Source: Plut-88900 sp963668115 (GTDB lineage: Bacteria > Chloroflexota > Dehalococcoidia > Plut-88900). Taken from it: a stretch of 64,000 nucleotides of DNA. The notes beneath the pieces were generated by a model. It saw only the letters and a list, made by a program, of their open reading frames with translations. It was not told where the DNA came from and searched no databases. Position numbers and translations under genes: made by a program. The stretch is from NCBI GenBank assembly GCA_963668115.1, contig OY764147.1:434001-498000 (forward strand), written 5' to 3'. This document shows, one piece after another, positions 58,384 to 64,000 of the stretch; position 1 is the stretch's first letter; every line of letters starts with the position of its first letter.

Positions 58384-58674
58384 GTGCACTCTCAGTTGGC
58401 CGAGGGTGAATTCGTCTTTTCTCGCCACGCCCTAATCCGAATGGCTGACAGGAACATTTCTGATCTGGAGATCAGGCAGGCCGGAAGACAGGCCACCGTT
58501 ATAGAAGAGTATCCTGCCGACAAATACTCGCCAAGCTGTCTTCTCCTAGGGTTCACTGATGCCGGCAGACCGCTTCATATTCAAGTTTCTCTGGCCGATA
58601 CAAAGAACGTGAGAATAGTTACACTCTATGAACCAAACCCCGAAGAATGGGTTGGGCTTTCCATGAGGAGGTAA
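58384..58674 (+). CDS. DUF4258 protein (toxin-like half of a two-gene pair)
   Basis: The protein has 96 residues. The family mark is FSRHALIRMADRNISDLEI near 11, followed by PLHIQVSLADTKNVRIVTLY near 64, as in small RelE/BrnT-like folds. DUF4258 proteins often stand next to YgiT-type zinc-finger or antitoxin genes, as here (2 bp gap). An RNase toxin role is inferred from this setting, not shown. GTG 58384 has no good SD, and the true start may be slightly upstream. Confidence 0.78.
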   Translation: MHSQLAEGEFVFSRHALIRMADRNISDLEIRQAGRQATVIEEYPADKYSPSCLLLGFTDAGRPLHIQVSLADTKNVRIVTLYEPNPEEWVGLSMRR

Positions 58675-58676
58675 AG

Positions 58677-58919
58677 ATGTCCGAATGCTCTGTGTGCAAC
58701 GCCCGGGAAATCCGCGAAGAGCCGGTTGATGAGGTGTTCCACGTCGATGGGCGGTGGGTGTTGGTCGGGGGGATTCCGGCTTTGGTGTGCGGCAGGTGTG
58801 GGGAACAGTCATTCAGCCGGGAGGCCGCGGAGAAAGTCCGGCTGATGGTGCACGGGGAAGCCAAGGCGACAACATCGGTTTCGATGCAGGTGTACGATTT
58901 TGCATCATCAGCGTCGTGA
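58677..58919 (+). CDS. YgiT/MqsA-type zinc-finger protein
   Basis: The 80-residue protein has two CxxC pairs (CSVCNAR near 4 and CGRCGEQSF near 38), the zinc ribbon of the N-terminal MqsA antitoxin domain. FSREAAEKVRLMVHGEA follows as a helix. The DNA-binding HTH half of full MqsA is absent. GAGGAGGTAAAG precedes the ATG, which argues for strong translation relative to the DUF4258 partner, as expected for an antitoxin. Confidence 0.82.
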   Translation: MSECSVCNAREIREEPVDEVFHVDGRWVLVGGIPALVCGRCGEQSFSREAAEKVRLMVHGEAKATTSVSMQVYDFASSAS

Positions 58920-58976
58920 CGCGTATGGCGCCGAATGGCACAACAGCACACTTCGAGAATTGAGGGGAGTAGAAGT

Positions 58977-60305
58977 ATGTCGCAGTTGAGGGTTGTACAT
59001 TACCTGAACCAGTTTTTTGCGGGGATCGGCGGGGAGGATAAGGCGGATACGGCCCCGGGGTCGGAGGGCCGACCGCTGGGGCCGGGGAATGCCCTTAATC
59101 AGGCGCTGACTTCTTCGGAGGAAGGGGAGGTGGTGGCGACGGTGTATTGCGGGGACACGTATTTCACCGAGAACCAGGAGGAAGCGCTGGGCCGGATCGT
59201 GGAGCTGGTGCGGGAGTCGGGGGCGGAGGTGCTGGTGGCGGGGCCGGCGTTTGGGTCGGGTCGGTACGGGCTGGCGTGCGCGCAGGTGTGCCAGAGGGTC
59301 GGGTCTGCGCTGGGGATTCCGGTTGTTACGGGGATGCACCCTGCAAACCCGGGGGCGGAGCAGTACAGGGGACAGGTGTACATGGCTTCGACTTCGGATA
59401 CGGCAGTGGGGATGGGGGCGGCGATCGAGGTGATGGCTAAGCTGGCAGTGAAGCTGGGTCGGGGGGAGGAGCTGGGGCCTGCGGACGAGGACGGGTATAT
59501 TCCGACGGGTCGGGTGAAGACGCAGGTACACGAGAAGACGATGGCGCAGAGGCTTGTCGACATGGTGCTGAAGAAGGTGAACGGAGAGCCCTTCGAGACG
59601 GAATGGCCGCTGCCTTCGATGGAGAAGATAGAACCGGCACCGGCGATAGGGTCGGTGGCCGGGGCGAGGATAGCGCTGGTGACGGAGGGGGGAGTGGTGC
59701 CTCGGGGGAACCCGGACAAGATCCCGAGCGGTTGGGCGAAGCACTGGGCGCGTTATGACATCGGCGAGGTGTCGGACTTCACCCCCGATAAGTGGCAATC
59801 CGTACACGGCGGCTTCGACACCACCAAGCTGAATGAAGATCCCGACAGGGTCCTTCCCCTCGATGTGATGCGGGAACTGGAGGAGGAGAAGGCCATAGGC
59901 AAGATCCACGAGTACATGTATTCCACCGTAGGGAATATTGGCTACGTGGCGGACATGAAGCGGTTCGGAGAGGACATAGCGGCGGAACTGCAGGCGGCGG
60001 GGGTGCAGGGGGTGATCCTGACGGGGACCTGAGGCACGGGCACGCGTAGCGGGGCTACGCTGGCGAAGGAGCTGGAGAGGGCAGGGCTGCCGACGGCATT
60101 TATCACGGCGATGGTGCCACTGGCGCAGAGCATCGGGGCGAACCGGATTGTGCAGGGGAAAGCGGTGACGACGACGACGGGTGATCCTGCGCTGCCGCCG
60201 GATGAGGAGAAGGCCTTCAGGCGTCGGCTGGTGGAACGGGCGCTAAAGTCGCTGGAGTCGACACCCGAGGGGCAGGAGGTGGTGTGGGGGGAGGACCGGG
60301 GCTAG
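58977..60305 (+). CDS. grdB: GrdB-type glycine/sarcosine/betaine reductase selenoprotein B with in-frame UGA (Sec352)
   Basis: The protein has 442 residues when UGA at 60030-60032 is read as selenocysteine. RVVHYLNQFFAGIGGEDKAD at the start, YCGDTYFTEN near 58, VLVAGPAFGSGRYGLA near 88, ALVTEGGVVPRGNPDKI near 237 and GVILTGT just before UGA match clostridial GrdB, in which selenocysteine follows ILTST. After UGA the frame continues GTGTRSGATLAKELERAG and SIGANRIV, also family-typical. Protein B binds the substrate and passes a carboxymethyl group to selenoprotein A. The other grd genes are absent here. Some cysteines near Sec in clostridia are Gly or Ser here. SD GAGGGGAG. Confidence 0.93.
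60030..60060 (+). promoter_or_regulatory. UGA codon with bacterial SECIS-like hairpin
   Basis: UGA is followed after 11 nt by GCGTAGC-GGG-GCTACGC (60044-60060), a perfect 7-bp stem. The apical loop lies 18 nt after the UGA, the distance at which SelB-bound bSECIS loops are found. The stem lies within the coding sequence, as in bacteria. Confidence 0.75.
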
Positions 60306-61840
60306 ACGGCGACGCGCTCCAGGTCTTTCAGAATCGCCTTTGCGGCGTTGTGACCCGGAGCGCCTGTGATCTCGCCGCCGGGGTGGGTGCCTGAGCCGCA
60401 CATGTAGAAGCGGTCGATGGTCGAGCGGTAGGGCATGCGGCCGGAGAATATCTGCTTACTGGTGATGTCTATGTGGCGGATGTTGCCGTCGGTGAGGAAC
60501 TGACGGATTTCAATGTCCTCGGGGGTCTGGAGGGTCCAGTCGACGATGGACTCACGGAAGTTGGGGGCGTAGGTTGTGAGGATGTCGATCAGCTTTTCTC
60601 CAACTTTCGGTCCCTCGACATCCCACGAACCTTCCTTGAGCTCGGCGGGAGCGTAGAGGGTCCACGCGGAGAGGACGTGATGGCCGGGTGGGGTCAACGA
60701 CTTGTCGTAGATTGAGGGCATCTGGACGTTCATCACGGGGCAGCTGGATGGGTAGCCGTTCTTGGCGTCGTCCCAACTCTGCTGGAAGTACTCGACGGAG
60801 GGGCAGATGCGGAAGTAGGCGGTGAGCCGGGGGTCGTAGCCTTCGCCGAGGTAGCTGCTGAAGTCGGGGAGCTCACGGAGGGCGACGAGGAGCTTGACGC
60901 AGTTGGCACGGGTGGTGAGGCCGTCGACCTTGGACCTGGTGGCGGGGTCGACGTCTGCGGAGTCGACGAGGTCATTGTAGGTGCGCTTGGGGTCGGCGTT
61001 GGAGACGACCATGAAGCTCCTGATCTCCTCGCCGTTTTCGAGTCGGACGCCGACGGCCGCGCCGTTCTCGACGATCAACTTGTCGACGACGGTGTTGAGT
61101 CGGATCTCGACGCCGAGGGACTCGGCGTAGCGGGCCATGGAGAAGGGGAGCTGGCTCATGCCGCCGCGGGGGATGCCGTAGTTCTCGGGCTTGGTGAAGG
61201 CGTTGACCCGGAGGTAGGCGAGGCTGAGGATGCTGCCGGGGGCGCTCGGGTCACCGGCGTCCTGGGCGTCGATGAAGTGGGCCTTGACCTGGGGGTGCTC
61301 GAAATGCTGGTCGACGAGGTCCCTCATGCTGACGGTGAGCATGGTCTCCCAAACTTCCTCGTCGCTGGTGCCTCGGACGTCCTGGTAGACCTCGGCGATG
61401 GTCGGGGGTTCGCGGAACCAGTACCTGTGGAGGATAGCGGAGGCCCGCTCCCAGAAGCTGGCCCACTCCGGGAAGGCCTGGGCGTCCTTTTCGGAGAAGC
61501 GGGCCAACTCCCGGGCGTTCTTGTGGTTTTCCCGGTAGGTCATGATGTAGTTGCCGTCCGGGAAGGGGTCGAAGCGGAAGGTGGTGAAGGGGATGATGTC
61601 GAGGCCGTTGTCACGCAGCTTGAGGTCGTCGATGACCCGGCCCTGCATGATGTGGAGGATGTAGGCGCAGTACGGAATGTTGAAGCCGGGGGCGAGTTCG
61701 TCGGTCACCACGGCTCCGCCGACCATCTCAAGGCGCTCCAATACGAGGACCTTCAGGCCCTCCTGGGCGAGGTAACCGGCGGTGACGAGGCCGTTGTGCC
61801 CGGCCCCGATGATGATGGCGTCGTACTGGTGCTGCTGCAT
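60302..61840 (-). CDS. Phytoene-dehydrogenase-like FAD oxidoreductase
   Basis: The protein has 512 residues. The N-terminal FAD motif IIIGAGHNGLVTAGYLAQEG near 12 is followed by VLERLEMVGGAVVTDE. The C-terminal FAD stretch is MCGSGTHPGGEITGAPGHNA near 480. It belongs to the CrtI/COG1233 group, which includes carotenoid desaturases and many oxidases of unknown substrate. No other carotenoid genes are nearby, so carotenoid synthesis is not supported. It overlaps the end of grdB by 4 bp, convergently. SD is not clear. Confidence 0.88.
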   Translation of the reverse strand: MQQHQYDAIIIGAGHNGLVTAGYLAQEGLKVLVLERLEMVGGAVVTDELAPGFNIPYCAYILHIMQGRVIDDLKLRDNGLDIIPFTTFRFDPFPDGNYIMTYRENHKNARELARFSEKDAQAFPEWASFWERASAILHRYWFREPPTIAEVYQDVRGTSDEEVWETMLTVSMRDLVDQHFEHPQVKAHFIDAQDAGDPSAPGSILSLAYLRVNAFTKPENYGIPRGGMSQLPFSMARYAESLGVEIRLNTVVDKLIVENGAAVGVRLENGEEIRSFMVVSNADPKRTYNDLVDSADVDPATRSKVDGLTTRANCVKLLVALRELPDFSSYLGEGYDPRLTAYFRICPSVEYFQQSWDDAKNGYPSSCPVMNVQMPSIYDKSLTPPGHHVLSAWTLYAPAELKEGSWDVEGPKVGEKLIDILTTYAPNFRESIVDWTLQTPEDIEIRQFLTDGNIRHIDITSKQIFSGRMPYRSTIDRFYMCGSGTHPGGEITGAPGHNAAKAILKDLERVAV

Positions 61841-61865
61841 TTGGCGTGGTCTCCGGGGGTCGGGG

Positions 61866-62957
61866 CTAGTTGAACATGATGACGCTTCGGGCGATGTGGG
61901 CGTCCCGCATGTCCTCGAAGGCCTGGTTGATGTCCTCCAGCTGGATACGCTTGGAGATGATCTCGTCGAGCTTCAGGCGGCCCTGGCGGTAGAGCTCCAT
62001 GTACTGGGGCATGTCGACGCGGAAGTGGTTGGAGCCCATGTTGCTGCCCTGGAGTCGGCGGCCGTCCAGCAAGGCAGGCCCGTCAATCGTGACCTTCGTG
62101 CCCTGGGGGATCATGCCGATGACGGTTGCGGTGCCGCCCTTGTCGAGCATGTCATAGCACTGCTCGGCGGTTACGGCCTTGCCTATGGCTTCGAAGGAGT
62201 AGTCGACACCCAAGCCTCCAGTCAGCCCTTTTACCCTGTCGACAACATCGCCCTTCGACGCGTCTATTACGTGGGTAGCGCCGACTCTCTGTGCGAATCC
62301 CAGCTTGTCTTCGACGGCGTCGATAGCGATGACCTTTGCGGCCCCGGCGATGAGAGCGCCGTTGATCGCGCTTAGTCCGACGCCGCCACAGCCGACAACT
62401 GCCACGGTACTGCCGGGCCTAACCCTGGCCGTTCTCATGGCGGCCCCGACGCCGGTGGTCACGCCGCAGCCGATGAGGGCCTGAACCTCGATAGGCACGT
62501 CCTCTTCGACTACGACCGCAGCGTTTTCATGGACGAGCATGTACTCAGCGAAGGATGAGAGGTTCATGGCCTGGTGGATCACCTCGTCGTCCTTGTGCAG
62601 GCGAGGGGACTCGTCACGGCTTCTCTTCAGGCCTACGCCCCTGCAGTTCACCATCTCGCCCTGGATGCACTTGTCGCAGGTGCCGCAGAAGACGGAAAGG
62701 CAGGTTATGACACGGTCGCCGGGCTGATGGTAGGTGACCTGGGAGCCGACAGCGGCGACCGTTCCTGCTGCCTCGTGGCCGAGGATGGTCGGGAGGGGGC
62801 ACTTGTAGAGGCCGTCGACGTAGTGGAGGTCGCTGTGGCAAACGCCGGATGCGCCGGTCTTAATGAGGATTTCTCGGGGGCCGGGTTCGCCGACGTCGAC
62901 ATCTTCAATGCTTACTTCCTCGTAGGGTGCTCTCATCACGGCTGCTTTCATCTTCAT
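61866..62957 (-). CDS. Zinc-dependent alcohol dehydrogenase
   Basis: This 363-residue medium-chain dehydrogenase has catalytic zinc ligands in SGVCHSDLHY and ILGHEAAG (near 40 and 65), structural zinc cysteines in CLSVFCGTCDKCIQGEMVNC near 95 and the NAD motif VAVVGCGGVGLSAINGALIA near 205. It oxidises an alcohol or reduces an aldehyde with NAD. It is a close paralogue of the next gene, in the same direction with a gap of 62 bp. The FAD oxidoreductase follows by 25 bp. Confidence 0.93.
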   Translation of the reverse strand: MKMKAAVMRAPYEEVSIEDVDVGEPGPREILIKTGASGVCHSDLHYVDGLYKCPLPTILGHEAAGTVAAVGSQVTYHQPGDRVITCLSVFCGTCDKCIQGEMVNCRGVGLKRSRDESPRLHKDDEVIHQAMNLSSFAEYMLVHENAAVVVEEDVPIEVQALIGCGVTTGVGAAMRTARVRPGSTVAVVGCGGVGLSAINGALIAGAAKVIAIDAVEDKLGFAQRVGATHVIDASKGDVVDRVKGLTGGLGVDYSFEAIGKAVTAEQCYDMLDKGGTATVIGMIPQGTKVTIDGPALLDGRRLQGSNMGSNHFRVDMPQYMELYRQGRLKLDEIISKRIQLEDINQAFEDMRDAHIARSVIMFN

Positions 62958-63019
62958 GTCGGGTTTCCTCCTTGGGGGTGTGGGGCGGGCGGCCTTTGTG
63001 GATCCGTATGTGGACTTAG

Positions 63020-64000
63020 TTAGTTGAAAGTCAATACGCTGCGGGCCACGTGGCCTTCCTTCATGTCATCGAAGGCCCTGTTCACGTCTTCAAGGGGCAT
63101 TTGCTGGGAGATCATCTCCTTGAGCTTCAACCGACCCTGAAGGTAAAGCTCAATGTAGCGGGGCATGTCTATGCGGAACCGGTTGGAGCCCATGCTGCTG
63201 CCGCCGATCTTGCGTTCGCTGAGGAGGGATGGGCCGTCGATATGTATCTCGGTGCCCTCGGGGATCATGCCTATGACGGTGGCCGTTCCACCGGTGTCGA
63301 GCATGTAGTAGGCCTGCTCGGCGGTCTTCTTCAGGCCTATGGCTTCGAATGAGTAGTCGACGCCTCGGGGGGAAATGGCATGCACTTTTTCCACTGCATC
63401 CCCGGTAGAAGCATCCACGACGTCCGTTGCACCGAGTTCCCTTGCCAAACCGAGCTTCGTTTCTACGGTGTCGATGGCTATGATCTTCTCCGCGCCTGCC
63501 AGGACTGCTCCCTGCAATGCGCTGAGCCCGATGCCACCCAGTCCAAGGACTGCCACAGTGCTGCCCGGGGCCACCTTTGCAGTGTTCAGCGCTGCCCCGA
63601 CTCCGGTCGTGACCGCGCAGCCGATCAATGCCACCTCTTCAAGGGGCACGTCCTCACGGATCTTGCAGGTGGCGTTTTCGTGGACGAGCATGTATTCGGC
63701 AAAGGTGGAGAGATAGGAGAACTGGTGAATTCTGTCGCCGTTCTGTCTGAGTCGAGGTGGTGCGCTAGGAGAGCGCTCCATGCCCTTGCGTCGGCAGAGA
63801 TGGGGGTTCCCGCTAAGGCATTTGTCGCACATGCCGCAGAAGACGGACAGGCACGTAATGACGTGGTCGCCCGGTTTGACGTAGTCCACCATAGACCCCA
63901 CGGCCTCGATGACGCCTGCGGCCTCGTCACCCAGGATGGTTGGCATGGGGAAGGAGTATTTGCCCTCCATATAGTGGAGATTGCTGTGGCAGACACCGGA
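63020..64000 (-). CDS. Zinc-type alcohol dehydrogenase with GDE in place of GHE (5' part beyond window)
   Basis: About 326 residues are visible; the reading frame continues past 64000 with SGVCHSNLHY, so the start lies outside. Structural zinc cysteines CLSVFCGMCDKCLSGNPHLC and the NAD motif VAVLGLGGIGLSALQGAVLA are present. The motif usually written GHE reads GDE (ILGDEAAG), so the histidine ligand of the catalytic zinc is replaced by aspartate. The enzyme may bind metal differently or have lost alcohol dehydrogenase activity. It is the first of a tandem pair with the gene at 61866. Confidence 0.92.
   Translation of the reverse strand, partial: SGVCHSNLHYMEGKYSFPMPTILGDEAAGVIEAVGSMVDYVKPGDHVITCLSVFCGMCDKCLSGNPHLCRRKGMERSPSAPPRLRQNGDRIHQFSYLSTFAEYMLVHENATCKIREDVPLEEVALIGCAVTTGVGAALNTAKVAPGSTVAVLGLGGIGLSALQGAVLAGAEKIIAIDTVETKLGLARELGATDVVDASTGDAVEKVHAISPRGVDYSFEAIGLKKTAEQAYYMLDTGGTATVIGMIPEGTEIHIDGPSLLSERKIGGSSMGSNRFRIDMPRYIELYLQGRLKLKEMISQQMPLEDVNRAFDDMKEGHVARSVLTFN

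Noticed and set aside
60111..60305. Separate 64-residue ORF after grdB
   Set aside because: It is in the same frame as grdB, downstream of the UGA, and matches the GrdB C-terminus, so it is part of one selenoprotein gene.
60302..61840. Carotenoid (phytoene) desaturase
   Set aside because: Only the general CrtI-like FAD fold is seen and no phytoene synthase or other carotenoid gene is in the window.

Overview
The window looks like a bacterial chromosome of the Chloroflexota, most likely the Dehalococcoidia/SAR202 side. This is an inference. It rests on the mix of several luciferase-like flavin monooxygenases (LLM), amidohydrolase-2 family enzymes, a CaiB/BaiF CoA-transferase, a CoxMSL-type molybdenum hydroxylase and a hspR-clp heat-shock cluster. 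The DNA is GC-rich with many GTG and TTG starts, Shine-Dalgarno (SD) sites are common, and promoters near the sigma70 consensus (TTGACA-17-TATNAT) are easy to see. No rRNA, tRNA or CRISPR array was found.

Layout. 1-3.3 kb: LLM enzyme (cut at the left edge), then leftward thrC-NIL-MoaD. 3.3-7.9 kb: heat-shock locus, with hsp20 leftward and cbpA/dnaJ-like-hspR-clpC rightward from a shared operator region. 7.9-11.3 kb: small protein, SelA-like PLP enzyme, then 2 kb dense in repeats around a two-gene retropepsin-like cassette. 11.3-17.5 kb: prs, secA, polX and a coupled unknown gene. 17.5-19.4 kb: GmrSD-like DUF262/HNH protein. 19.5-23.9 kb: leftward LLM, LarA-like, amidohydrolase and AlkD genes. 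24.1-35 kb: NYN nuclease, valS, PhyH-type oxygenase, aminotransferase, LLM, two amidohydrolases, CoA-transferase. 35.2-40.2 kb: leftward coxM-coxS-coxL-moaD-maoC-maoC operon. 40.4-43.3 kb: trpA-aroH-aroF, a 32-residue lipoprotein and two desulforedoxin-like microproteins. 43.6-49.2 kb: lexA with its SOS box, rplY, moeB/thiF, glnA, SDR, pth. 49.2-54.6 kb: ligA, class V aminotransferase, tyrS, ribF. 54.6-58.9 kb: repeats, a methyltransferase-HNH fusion, an NDT/TIR-like protein and a DUF4258/YgiT pair. 59-64 kb: a selenocysteine-encoding grdB, an FAD oxidoreductase and two zinc alcohol dehydrogenases.

How genes may work together. The two MoaD/ThiS-like carriers and the MoeB/ThiF-like enzyme could form a sulfur-carrier network serving both molybdopterin (for the Cox-type enzyme) and a PLP enzyme of sulfur amino-acid synthesis. 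HspR probably represses the heat-shock locus. LexA represses itself. Accessory genes (retropepsin cassette, methyltransferase island) lie beside dispersed repeats.

The strongest discoveries are four. First, an orphan glycine-reductase-type GrdB with an in-frame UGA and a perfect hairpin after it. Second, two 102-bp near-identical modules carrying a perfect leftward promoter plus palindrome with no gene behind them, each followed by an element closed by 17-18-bp inverted repeats. Third, palindromic repeats inserted in frame into valS. Fourth, a 19-bp tandem duplication that breaks the pth frame.
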